Assembly (NCBI GenBank): GCA_963575745.1
Contig: CAUYUJ010004738.1
Span: forward strand, 1-64,000
Direction of reading: 5' to 3'
Source of the DNA: Prorocentrum cordatum
Taxonomy: Eukaryota; Sar; Dinophyceae; Prorocentrales; Prorocentraceae
Length of the DNA: 64,000 nt
The notes below the pieces were generated by a model, which worked only from the letters and a program-made list of their open reading frames with translations, did no database searches and was not told where the DNA came from. Numbering within the stretch: the stretch's first letter is position 1; each line of letters starts with the position of its first letter. A program made the position numbers and the translations under genes. Positions 11,407 to 22,055 of the stretch are shown here, piece by piece.

Positions 11407-14400
11407 ATGCGTCTTCTCTTACCAAGGCGCGCCTCGGAGGCGCTTCGCAATGCTTCTGATCGTTCCCTTCTACTTTTACAAGAGCTTCGTCGACGCGAGG
11501 GGCGCCCTCGATGGGTTCGACAATGTTTCAAGCGATGGGGCCGGGGAGTGGCTTGTTCACCGCCGCCGCCCACGCGCGCAGCCGCTGTCCGCCGCGGAGG
11601 GCGCGCCATTGCGTGGGGGCCAAACGTGGTCGGGGAGATTTCGATCATCCGCGACCCCTCGTTCGGCCGCAGGGTCGTGGGCATCGAGACTACGAACTGC
11701 ATCTATCTGTCAGTCTACGGGCCCGTCACTGAGGACCCAGCTTGGTGGGCGCGCGTTTCCCCTTTCGCATTGGATCTTGCTGTTCATTGCTGTCCGTTGC
11801 ATGTCATCGGAGACCTGCACTGGAAAGCGCGGTACCATTCTATGATGAGTCCTGGGTGGGTTTTGTGTCCAGCGTCGCTTGCCACCGCCGCGTCGGGCAC
11901 TATGCGAACGAGGCGTCTCTACTACGGGCCGCCTGTTCCATGCTTGCCGAAGTGCCTCGCCGTAAAGGTGCTCCCCGGGGCGCCCTTCCATGGCATGTTC
12001 TTTTACGCGCTGCAGGAGCCGATGCACCATCGCCCTCAACGCCGACTGCGCCACGAGGCGCTCTACGCGACCAAAGGCATCCCTGAGCTTCAACATCGAC
12101 TGGATGCACTCCGAGCTGAACTGGATGCAAGGATGCCTGGGCTTGGCGACCCTGCCCCGGGTGATCGTGACCAGGCCCCTTTGACCGTCGAGTGGAACCA
12201 CTGGCGCGCACGCGCTGAGCTGGCGCTCGAGCTGGCCGTCGAGCACGATTACGCCTCGGTGGAGCGGCAGGGCGAGCGCGCCAAGGGGTCGGCTCCTTCG
12301 ACGAAGCCGACGTGCCATGGTGCCCCCCATCGGTTCGCTCAGACTATCGCCCATCGCCGACTGCTACGACTGCGTCGACAGGTGACAGAGCACATCAAGC
12401 AGGACCCCACCTTGGCATTCCAGAGTATGACTGTTTTTTTCTTCGAACGTTTCGCGTGGGCAGGGCGGGATTGGCTCTCCGCAGTACCGCTCTACGGGGC
12501 CCCGAACCACGCCGGGGCCCTGGACTTGCTGAGCGCAGGCATTTCTCAGCAACAACGACATATTCAAGATGCCCAGTTCCGAGAGCGGCGAAAGCGCTTC
12601 GCCAGTTGGGCTAAGGACATCTACAAGTTTGCCACAGCGCTTTTCAGGGCGCCCTCGCCGACTGCCCCAGCGGACGCAGTGGAGATGCACCAGGGGTGGG
12701 AACAGCAATGGGCCCCAGATCCTGCTCATCACGATGTTGCTGGCCACTTATACTCGGTGGCAACAATGGGCCGCTGATGTCCCCCTCCCTCAGTCGACGC
12801 AGGAGGGGCGCTGGCTGCCGAGTTCTGAGCAGTTTGATAACGTCCCTGCGAAGCGCCACGGTGCCCCTGGGTTGGACGGATGGACGGCCACGGAGCTCAA
12901 GCTTTTACGACGCCTCTTCCCCGACATGAGTGCGCAGTTACCCGAGCTCTGGCGCGGCGCCAGCCGCGGGCGCGTCGACGCCCAGGGCATCCTGGGCCAG
13001 GACACGCTGGATACGATTTGTCCTTGGCGCATTGTGGGAAATCCCAAAAGTGAGGGCGAATTCCGTCCCGTTTCAGTTGGCTCGATCCTGGCCAGAGTTT
13101 GGTTCTCGGCTTTGTCTGCTGGGCTGCCACAGCCTCCAGACAACCAGTTTGCAGGGCGGCTTGCGACAAGCGTCGCCCACGCCATCGGCAACTGGTTGCA
13201 TCCGTGCGAAGCCGCCGAGGCAGGTGCCGAGGTGAATCTCAGCCGAGCGCACGACAACATAGACCACGCCGTGGGAGCTCAAGCGTGCTCATGTTCAGGT
13301 GCTCCGCCTGCGGTGACGTTTACTGCTGTGGCGGCCTGGGGAGCCCGCAGATATTGCGGCGCCAGTTCCTTTTAGGCGCCACCGATTTGGCCTGCGCGAG
13401 GGCCCCCGCAAGGTGATTCGGTGGCCCCTGCTGCCATGGTTGCCGCATTGGTGCAATGGCAACCGCCAGTTGGTTACGCTTTTATGGACGACGGGCCCCT
13501 CGCGTCTTCCTCTCTCCAGGGGCTGGCCATGGATTTGGACGGCGCCCGACGCTTCGACGCGGGCGTCGGTTTCACGGAGGACGCGCGGAAGCGTCCGTTT
13601 TGGGCTCGCTCGGGCCAGCCCCCCACGGCAGTATAACACCTAGGGGTCGCGGCGGCTCCAGCGGACGCATCGACCCCAACCGAGCCCAGAGGAGGTTGGG
13701 ACACGCTTCATACAGCGATTCGCGTACTCGGGGCAGTATCTGGAGGTGCGGAGATCCGTGCTCGGCTCGCCGTTGTTTACAGTTGCCCGCTTTGGCTGTG
13801 GGCTTGCCCCCTTGTGGCGCCACCTCCTGTTTCGACGTGCAGAGCTCTGTGCAGATCGATTGCCAGTTCTACCGAGCGTTGGTGGTGCTACGGGCGCTGG
13901 TGGGCACAACGCGTGCACCAACATCCTCGCCTGTCGGGATCTCTGCAGGCCTTCAACGTCATCTCTCAGGAGCGCCTCGTGGTCGACTTTCCTGGATAAT
14001 GCGATGATCATGCATGCCCAGGTTCTGGGCCTTCGTTTTGCTGCCTGCGCCGATCGCCACGGTTGCTGCCTCGAGGTGATCGACACTTATGATCACAGAG
14101 TGGTTCGGATGCTGGAGGATATTGTGGATGGCTAGAGGAGGCTCTGGACCCGCAGACCCGACCACCCACGCCATGAGAAGAAGGTCGAACACTTGCTGCG
14201 CTGCGTGGCAAGCATCAGGTGTTTGGCCGAAGTCAATGACAAACGTTTCGACGCCGAAGTGGTCCTGGATGTGGGCGTGGATGCGGAGTCGAAGCTGGTG
14301 TACAAACGCTTCTTCAAGCGTCTGGGAGAGGATGGTCGCAAGCTCGTGCGGATTTTTCGCGCTGGAGCTGTATCCTCTCAGACGCGTCGCTGCTCGGGGA

Positions 14401-14470
14401 AAGCCTGCCGCCAGCATGGGGCAGCGTCTCCCTCGTTTCGCCACTATTGGGCCGAGTGCCCAACATAACA
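11407..14470 (+). pseudogene. LINE-type retrotransposon ORF2: endonuclease + RT, inactive
   Basis: The frame from 11407 to 12777 carries an endonuclease/exonuclease/phosphatase-like domain: GGRAIAW near 11600, YLSVYGP near 11707, HVIGDLHWKARYHSM (11798-11843; usual ..GDlNwk) and PGAPFHG near 11975. A frameshift near 12760 leads into the RT frame: HGAPGLDGWTATELKLL (12858-12905), EFRPVSVGSILARVWFSAL (13057-13110), motif A EVNLSRAHDNIDH (13229-13267), motif B PQGDSVAPAAM (13406-13438) and motif C YAFMDDGPL (13475-13500). TAG at 13373 interrupts the RT frame, and the first catalytic Asp of motif A is Asn. Downstream, VEHLLRCVAS and LVYKRFFKRLGEDGRKLVRI (14180-14350) may be the C-terminus. Clearly inactive. 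Confidence 0.7.
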
Positions 14471-14903
14471 TGTCTCACGAGCTGGTACTTCCAGAATATA
14501 CATATTCCCCCTTGCTTGGTGGTCTACGGCACCGAGGGTTTTGAGCAAGTCGGAGTGGGTTTGCTACTCCGCCTCACAGGGCCCCACCGAGCGTGCGACC
14601 AAGCTGGCTGCCGCCGTTGAGATGGCGCTGGTTGTCCTGTGCACCGACATGGCTGAAAGGCTACTTCCTCTGGACCACGACCTTTCTCAGGACGTTCGTG
14701 ATGCTGGGGCTTGATTTCTTTCTCGTGTGGGGATACTCCAAAGTTCGGGTACTCCACTTTCACCATATTATTCTCCCCTTCTTTTCCATGTCTAGTGAGG
14801 TTACGATTGGGATAGGGTTCCCCCGTGCGTTTCCCACCCACTTGCCCCGGAAACCGATGATTATGCGTTTGCCCCCTCCCTTCTTCGGCCATGTTTTTTT
14901 TTA
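14471..14903. other. no gene recognised
   Basis: Spacer between the LINE remnant and the composite satellite module; nothing supported. Confidence 0.4.
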
Positions 14904-15890
14904 CCTAACAGCTTGTTCTGATAGGTTTCTAGTAGTCTTAAAAGAGAGAAGCAGATGACTCCTCAGGGGGGTTTGGGCGGGTGCCGGACAGGGTGCCGCA
15001 GAAGTCGTTTTAACCCAACAGTCACACACTTCGTGCTCTTCGACCTTCCAGAACTCCATTCCCGGGCCACATTCTGAATGCCCGGAGCCAACTGTAGGCC
15101 ACTTCGTGGTCTTCGACTTCCCAGAACTCCATTCCCGGGCCACATTTTGAATGCCCGGAGCCAACGTAGGCCACTTCGTGGTCTTCGAGCCCAGAACTCC
15201 ATTCCCGGGCCACATTTTGAATGCCCGGAGCCAATTGTAAGCCACTTCGTGGTCTTCGAGTTCCCAGAACTCCATTCCCGGGCCACATTTTGGATGCCCG
15301 GAGCCAACTGTAGGCCACTTCGTGGTCTTCGAGTTCCCAGAACTCCATTCCCGGGCCACATTTTGGATGCCCGGAGCCAACTGTAGGCCACTTCGTGGTC
15401 TTCGAGTTCCCAGAACTCCATTCCTGGGCATGATTTTGAATGCCCGGAGCCAACTGTAGGCCACTTCGTGTTCTTCGAGTTCCCAGAATTCCATTCCCGG
15501 GCCACATTTTGAATGCTGAGGCAGGCTGAGGCTGAGGCTGAGGCAGGCTGATGCTGAGGCAGGCTGAGGCTGAGGCTGAGGCTGATGCAGGCTGAGGCTG
15601 AGGCAGCTGAGGCTGAGGCCGAGGCTGAAGGCAGACTGAGGCTGAGGCTGAAGCAGGCTGAGGCTGAGGCTGAGGCAGGCTGAGGCTGAGGCAGGCTGAG
15701 GCTGAGGCTGAGGCAGGCTGGCTGAGGCTGTGTCTGTGACTGCCGTTGCCACTGCGACTGTCATCGCGAATGCGACTACGACTGCGAGAACAGCACAATT
15801 CTACAACTGGATTCTCATCTGAATCTTAAGGGGAATGCTTCCAGATATGCTCCTACACATCGCTGTTCGGTTGCTTTGCCGGGATAATTT
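14904..15890. repeat. composite satellite module, copy 1
   Basis: Four parts in order: (i) a head starting CCTAACAGCTTG and holding TGATAGGTTTCTAGT; (ii) a 73-bp tandem array at about 15028-15515, about 7 copies, period read from ACTTCGTGGTCTTCGA at 15101, 15173, 15244, 15317, 15390 and 15463; (iii) a (GAGGCT/GAGGCAGGCT)n array at 15516-15735; (iv) a conserved tail at about 15742-15890 ending TTGCTTTGCCGGGATAATTT. All four recur in the same order at 18854-21135, so this is a mobile or recombining unit and not four unrelated satellites. The long minus-strand frames across it are repeat artefacts. Confidence 0.85.
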
Positions 15891-16214
15891 TTTGCACCGC
15901 CAATGCCAAACAATTGTCCCCCGAGAGACCCGAAGGATAGGGGGAGGAGGGGGGATCCAGATTCTTTGGCGACTCGACGGGATCGCGGCGGAGATTTCCA
16001 AGCCGCCTGGGGGCGTGGACCCCTGGGGCGTCGTCAGAAATTCTTAGTCATGACGACAAGTGTTGCCCGAGGAAATGGTCCTCTTGTCTTCCATGTTGGA
16101 CTATGTCTAACCCCTCTTGGCGCCGCGGCTGGACACGTGGCTCGGAAAACGGGTCGGGATGGTGCTCAGGAGGCGCCCGGTGACCAGCGTTGAGGGGGAC
16201 GTGGTGCAGGAAGG
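15891..16214. other. no gene recognised
   Basis: Nothing supported on either strand. Confidence 0.4.
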
Positions 16215-16314
16215 TGAGGGGGAGGAGGAGGAGGAGGAGGAGGAGGAGGAGGAGGAGGAGGAGGAGGAGGAGGAGGAGGAGGAGGAGGAGGGGAAGGGGG
16301 AAGGAGGGGGAGGA
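16215..16314. repeat. (GAG)n purine tract
   Basis: About 75 bp of uninterrupted GAG/GGA repeat continuing into GGGGAAGGGGGAAGG-type sequence. Confidence 0.9.
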
Positions 16315-17144
16315 GGGCAGTCATACAGCAACACCGCTCCTTGCCAGGGACGTCCTGGGCATTAGGGCTGTGTATTGTCCTGGTCGAGACCAGGCGGGGC
16401 TGCGTCCACCATCATAGGGCCCAGGACGGCCCTGGCCAGCCCTGGCGCTTCGAGCCCCCACCGAGGCTCGTCTGTCCACTGAGCCAGTCCCTCTCCAGAT
16501 CTCAGGGGCCCTGGCGGCCTCCCGGAGGATTTGTGGAGGATTTGCGCACTACGCTTTGGAGGAAAGGCCATTTTCATGCATAGTCTTTGTCACGTGGAGG
16601 ATTTGCGCACTACGCTTTGGAGGAAAGGCCATTTGGTGTCGCAAGGGTCTTGGGGTTGCTTTGGTCCGCCCTTTCCTTTCTTCAGGGGCGCAATCTGAGG
16701 GGGAATGGTTTCGCTCCCCATGTGAGTGAGGTTTCCTATTGTAAGACTTTGGCTGCACCTGTCCCTGTCAGGTCGCTGATGCCCTACATGGAGATGGGGC
16801 CGCTGTACAAGTTTCCCTTGGGGGAAGGCGGAGTAGGAGGATGCTACCTCCTGAGTTGCTCCCCTCTTTGGAAACTCTCCCGAGCTGATGCGACGGCAGG
16901 GCAGCGGTCGTCATTTCGGCGGCCCGTTTAGCCCGCATCGCAATTGCTGGCCAGAGTCGGACCACCGATGGCTTCCGAAGGGCACGCACGGACGCTGGGA
17001 ACTTTCAGAAACTTCGGGGCGTTCCCCTCAGCCATCTTCATGATAAGCTCTCAGAACCTTGTACCCGTCTAGTGGCACCCTTGTGGAGATAAGTATGCGG
17101 GCACAGTCAGCTTCGCGACGGCGCGACGCGCGCCACCGGTGGAG
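16315..17144. other. presumed intron upstream of the first recognised BRR2 exon; 61-bp duplication
   Basis: No gene recognised. A direct duplication of GTGGAGGATTTGCGCACTAC and following bases starts at 16533 and again at 16594, about 41 bp long with a period of 61 bp. If the BRR2 reading is right, this is intron sequence, because exon 17145 starts after an AG. Confidence 0.5.
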
Positions 17145-17229
17145 GTCGCAGATGATCGTCCAGGCGACCACGTCGAATTCCAGCCCCCTGATGCAGCTGC
17201 CCCACTTCACGCAGGCCCTTGTCGACAAG
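17145..17229 (+). CDS. BRR2: BRR2-type helicase, exon a (QLPHF segment of C-terminal Sec63 unit)
   Basis: Reads (x)SQMIVQATTSNSSPL then MQLPHFTQALVDK. The 'QLPHF' helix with preceding 'xLSQM-xQ' is characteristic of the helical part of the Sec63 unit in BRR2/SNRNP200, the DExH helicase that unwinds U4/U6 in the U5 snRNP. The exon follows AG at 17143-17144; its first base completes a codon. It ends at AAG 17227-17229 with donor GCCCCT. Joined to exon b at 37724, the peptide aligns without a gap, as I recall the family, from 'QM' through 'VEDVFDVMNME'. An alternative start after AG at 17150-17151 would drop two codons. Upstream exons were not found in this window. Confidence 0.75.
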
Positions 17230-17799
17230 GCCCCTGGGCGCCCGTGGTAGCCAAGCTGCGGCCGGAGGAGGGCCCGTGCACCAGAGTCGTCCCACCTCCC
17301 TCGCCGAGTTCTGTCGATGCTTGCCTCCAGGTTGCTTTTGGGTTTCGATGGTTTTGCTATGGAGAGCGTGACATTCTCACACCAGAAATCAATGTCATGG
17401 GATCTCAGGGCTGGGTTTCTTAAGGACGGTGTCTTGTGGCCGAGCTCCTACTATAGGGCACCCGCAGAGTCGCGAAGATAATGGCGTCCTGGGCCAGAGA
17501 AGCAGGCCGACGTGCTCTCTCAGCGACCCCGCCCCCGCGGGTTTGAGTCTTGCTCCGGAGGCACCACGTCTTGCAATCCTCCAAGGCGTCGCACTCTGGC
17601 GATGCCAGTGTTCTTAAGAATTAAAATCCAGCTGCAAGGTCTCCTCGTGGTTCATTGCCGCGCTTGCTCTGACCGGATACCAGTAGTCCTTTGTGCCCAA
17701 ATTCGTTTTTTCTTCTGGCTTTGCTGGAAGCGTTGGCATCATAGTCGTGGGCGGCGCGGTCGATGTTATGTTATTCAACCCTATGTTCTACAAACCGGG

Positions 17800-18790
17800 G
17801 GTTACTTTTCTAATGAGAGTGTTGACGAGGTGTGTCTTTCTCATGATTAGATGTAAATTGTTTAGGCCGTGGTGAAGGCAGGGTACGCTCTAGTTGCTCA
17901 CGCATGCGATAGCCGTTAAATCCGCCCGACCGACCTGCCGACCGATAGACCGACCGACCGACCAGACAACGACCGACGGCGACGACCGACAAATTACAAC
18001 GACGGCGACGACGACCGACAGACCGACTTAACGAATGACCGAGCGACCTAGCGGCCGAGCGACCCAGCGACCGACGACGACGACGACCACGGACGACGAC
18101 GACCCACCGACAGACCGAGCGACCGAGCGGTCGATGACGACGACGACCGAATGACTGGTCGACCGAGCGATCGAAGACGACGAAAACGTCGACCGAAGGC
18201 CACGACCGACAAACAACGACGACGGCAACGACCAGTGACCCCGACTGGCCGAACGACCAGACAACGACCGACGGCGACGACCGACGAATGACAACGACGG
18301 ACACGACGACCGGCCGGCCTAACGAACGAATGACCGAGCGACCCAGCGGCCGAGCGACGGACGACGACGACGACGACGACGACCACGAACGACGACGACG
18401 ACGTTGACGACGACGACGACGACGACCGACAGACCGACCGACCGAGCGAGCGAACGACGACGACAACGACCGACCGACTGGCTGACCGAGCGAGCGATCG
18501 ACGACGACCGACCGACCGACTGGCCGACCGAGCGTTCGACGACGACGCCGACGACGTCGACCGATGGCGTCGACCGACAACAAACAACGACGATGGCAAC
18601 GACCACCGACCGACCGCCTACCGACCGACCGACGACGACGAAGACGACGCTCGACGGCGACGACAGACGGACGACGACAGACCGACCGACAAACAGCGAC
18701 GAACAACAACGACGACGGAGACAACGACGGACCGATCGACCGATCAACGACGACGACCGACGACACCGACGGACGCCGTCGTGATAATCT
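17800..18790. repeat. CGAC-rich array with conserved flank, copy 1
   Basis: A flank containing GTTGACGAGGTGTG (17820) and CTCTAGTTGCTCACGCATGCG leads into a long array built from GACCGACCGA, GACGACGAC and CGACCGAGCGA words at about 17927-18775, ending CGACACCGACGGACGCCGTCG. The same flank-array-end order occurs at 35976-36940. Frames give Arg/Ser/Val or Thr/Asp strings and are not genes. Confidence 0.85.
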
Positions 18791-18853
18791 AGAAGGACTA
18801 ATCTTGAAGGCGGCCGTTGTCAAATTCTAGAGCGCGCGGGCCGGGTAATATTG

Positions 18854-21135
18854 CCTAACAGCTTTTGCTGATAGGTTTCTAGTGGGATCAAAAGAGAGCA
18901 TCTTGACGCCACAGGGGGGTCTGGGCGGGATCCAGACAAGGAACTGGACAAAAGTGCAGCCCCAGGAATCCTTAGGAATCCTTTGGAATTCGTAGGAATC
19001 CTTAGGAATCCATTCCCAGAAGACCATTCCCAGGCCACATTTTGAATGCCCGGAGCCAACTGTAGGCCACTTCGTGTTCTTCGTGTTCCCGGAACAATTC
19101 CCAGGCCACATTTTGAATGCCCGGAGCCAATTGTAGGCCACTTCGTGATCTTCGTGTTCCCAGAAGACCATTCCCAGGCCACATTTTGAATGCCCGGAGC
19201 CAACTGTAGGCCACTTCGTGTTCTTCGTGTTCCCAGAACACTACTCCCAGGCCACATTTTGAATTCCCGGAGCCAACTGTAGGCCACTTCGTGTTCTTCG
19301 TGCTCCCGGAACACGATTCCTGTAGCATATTTTGAATGCCCGGAGCCAACTGTAGGCCACTTCGTGTTCTTCGTGCTCCCGGAACACCATTCCTGTACCA
19401 TATTTTGATTGCCTGGAGCCAGCTGTGGGCCACTTCGTGATTTTCGTATTTACACCATATAAGTCCTGTGTTATATTTTGAATGCCTGAGCTGAGGCAGG
19501 CTGAGGCCGAGGCAGGCTGAGGCTGAGGCAGGCTGAGGCTGAGGCTGAGGCAGGCTGAGGCTGAGGCAGGCTGAGGCTGAGGCTGACGCAGGCTGAGGGC
19601 GAGGCAGGCTGAAGTTGAGGCTGAGGCAGGCTGAGGCTGAGGCAGCCTGAGACAGGCTGAAGCAGGCTGAGGCTGAGGCTGAGGCTGATGCAGGCTGAGG
19701 CTGAGGCAGGCTGACGCTGAGGCTGAGGCAGGCTGAGGCAGGCTGAGGCTGAGGCTGAGGCTGAGGCTGATGCAGGCTGAGGCTGAGGCAAACCGAGGCA
19801 GGCCGAGGCTGAGGCTGAAGCTGAGGCAGGCTGAGGCTGTGGCTGAGTCTGAGAGGCTGACGCTGAGGCTGAGGCTGAGGCTGAGGCTGAGGCCGAGGCA
19901 GGCTGAGGCTGAGGCCGAGGCAAGCCGAGGCAGGCTGAGGCTGAGGCTGATGCTGAGGCAGGCTGACGCTGAGACAGGCTGAGGCTGAGGCAGGCTGAGG
20001 CTGAGGCAGGCTGAGGCTGAGGCCGAGGCAGGCTCAGGAGGCTGAGGCAGGCTGAGGCTGAGGCAGGCTGAGGCTGAGGCTGAGGCAGGCTGAGGCTCAG
20101 GCTGAGGCTGATGCAGGCTGAGGCTGAGAGGCTGACGCTGAGGCTGAGGCAGGCTGAGGCTGAGGCTGAGGCCGAGGTATGCTGAGGCTGAGGCTGAGGC
20201 AGGCTGAGGCTCAGGCTGAGGCTGATGCAGGCTGAGGCTGAGAGGCTGACGCTGAGGCTGAGGCATGCTGAGGCTGAGGCCGAGGCAAGCCGAGGCAGGC
20301 TGAGGCTGAAGCTGAAGCTGAGGCAGGCTGAGGCAGGCTGAGGCCGAGGCAGGCTGAGGCTGAGGCCGAGGCAAGCCGAGGCAGGCTGAGGCTGAAGCTG
20401 AAGCTGAGGAAGGCTGAGGCAGGCTGAGGCAGTGGCTGAGGCTGAGACAAGCTGCGGCTGATGCTGAGGCTGAGGCTGATGCAGGCTGAGGCTGAGGCAG
20501 GCTGAGGCTGAGGCTGAGGCTGATGCAGGCTGAGGCTGAGAGGCTGACGCTGAGGCTGAGGCAGGCTGAGGCTGAGGCTGAGGCCGAGGTATGCCGAGGC
20601 TGAGGCAGGCTGAGGCTGAGGCTGAGGCTGAGGCTGAAGCTGAGGCAGGCTGAGGCTGAGGCTGTGGCTGTGGCTGATGCTGAGGCAGTCTGAGGCTGAG
20701 GCTGATGCAGGCTGAGGCTGAGGCTGAGGCCGAGGCAGGCTGAGGCTGAGGCCGAGGCAGGCCGAGGCAGGCTGAGGCTGAGGCTGAGGCAGGCTGAGGC
20801 CGAGGCAGGCGAATCCTTCGGAATCCTCAGGATTCCCTAGGAATCCTTAGGAATCCCTAGAAGTCCCTAGGAATCAGGATTCCTAAGGATTCCTAAGGTT
20901 TCCTAAGGATTCCTATGGATTCCTAAGGATGCCTAAGGATGCCTTAGGAATCCCTAGGAATCCTTAGGATTCCATTGGATCCTGAGGCCGTTGCCACTGC
21001 GACTGTCAGTGCGAATGCGACTGCGACTGCGAGAACAGCAGAATTCTACAACTGGATTCTCACCTGAATCTTAAGGGGAATGCTTCCAGATATGCTTATA
21101 CACATCGCGGTCAGGTTGCTTTGCCGGGATAATTT
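18854..21135. repeat. composite satellite module, copy 2
   Basis: Same order as the copy at 14904: head (CCTAACAGCTTTTGCTGATA), 73-bp array at about 19010-19488 (6-7 units of CATTTTGAATGCCCGGAGCC), an expanded GAGGCT/GAGGCAGGCT array at 19490-20810 (~1.3 kb against ~0.2 kb in copy 1), and the tail at about 20997-21135 ending TTTGCCGGGATAATTT. Two blocks of AGGAATCCTT-type decamers absent from copy 1 flank the arrays (18962-19013 and 20812-20975). Confidence 0.85.
20812..20975. repeat. AGGAATCCTT decamer block with inverted halves
   Basis: Tandem GGAATCCTTA / CCTAGGAATC words in the first half and GGATTCCTAA words in the second, i.e. reverse-complementary halves meeting near 20870-20880. The block could fold as a hairpin. 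Confidence 0.7.
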
Positions 21136-21139
21136 TAGA

Positions 21140-21580
21140 AGGGAACACTTCGAGGACGCGCCCCCCACCCGTCTCCGCGCCCCCCCGGAGACGGGGTTTC
21201 CTTTTTTCGGAGTTTGCGGGGTGAGATTCGCAGTGAAACGGAGTCGACCCCCCACCCGGAAATCGGTTTCGGTTTCGTGTTCGTGTCGTGCGTGCGGGCG
21301 AGGCGAAGCTGCGTGGGAGCGCGAGAGGAATGAACACGCCTGTCGTTAGGCCGAAGCGAAAGTCCGTGTGCCCGTCCGCCGGTGGCCGGTACGGCAGGCG
21401 GTGTCCCGGGTGTCCCCGGTGTCCGTGTGCCTGTCCGCCGGTGGCCGGTGTGGCCAGGCGGTGTCCCTGGGTGTTCCGGGTGTCCGTGCGCCCGTCTGCC
21501 GGTGGCCGGTTGGGCCGGGCGGTGTCCCGGGTGTCCCGGGCGTCCCGGCGCTCACGCATGTCGCTAATTTCATAATTCAT
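21140..21580. repeat. repeat head plus GTGTCCCGG array, copy 1
   Basis: A head of about 150 bp (GTGAGATTCGCAGTGAAACG at 21220; GTGTCGTGCGTGCGGGCGAG at 21282; GCGAGAGGAATGAAC at 21320) is followed by degenerate GTGTCCCGGGTGTCC / CCGGTGGCCGGT repeats. The same head and a related array occur at 45450-46445. Confidence 0.75.
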
Positions 21581-21839
21581 TTGTTTCGGCGCCTGCGGCG
21601 GGCTTTCTTACCCAACCCAGCTTATCTCATCTTATCAAATCCGTCTTGTCCAATCCAATCCATTCCATCTGATCCAACCCATCTTGTCCCATCTTCTATT
21701 ACCCCACCCAATCTAACCCACCCAACCCAGTCCATCAATTTATTCCCAACCATCACTGTGGTGTTGGGTCCTCGTTTTGAAGAGACGTCGCCCCGCGTTC
21801 TCCTCTCCTCCTCTCCTCCTCCCCCTCCTCCCTCCTCTT
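21581..21839. repeat. pyrimidine-rich repeat unit with GCGCCTGCGGCGGGC
   Basis: TTTCGGCGCCTGCGGCGGGC at 21586 followed by CCAATCC/CATCTTATC-type sequence; further units of this family lie at 24045-24560. Confidence 0.6.
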
Positions 21840-21947
21840 TCCTCCCACCATCATCGTCGTCATCATCATCGTCGTCATCATCACCGTCATCACCATCATC
21901 GTCATAATCCTCACGACCATCATCACCATCATCACCATCACCATCAC

Positions 21948-22035
<88 letters not shown>

Positions 22036-22045
22036 GCTGTCATCA
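21840..22045. repeat. (ATC)n microsatellite
   Basis: About 200 bp of ATC/CAT repeat, perfect for roughly 90 bp near 21947-22035. It gives poly-His, poly-Met or poly-Asp in the various frames; none is a gene. Confidence 0.95.
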
Positions 22046-22055
22046 TCACCATCAC

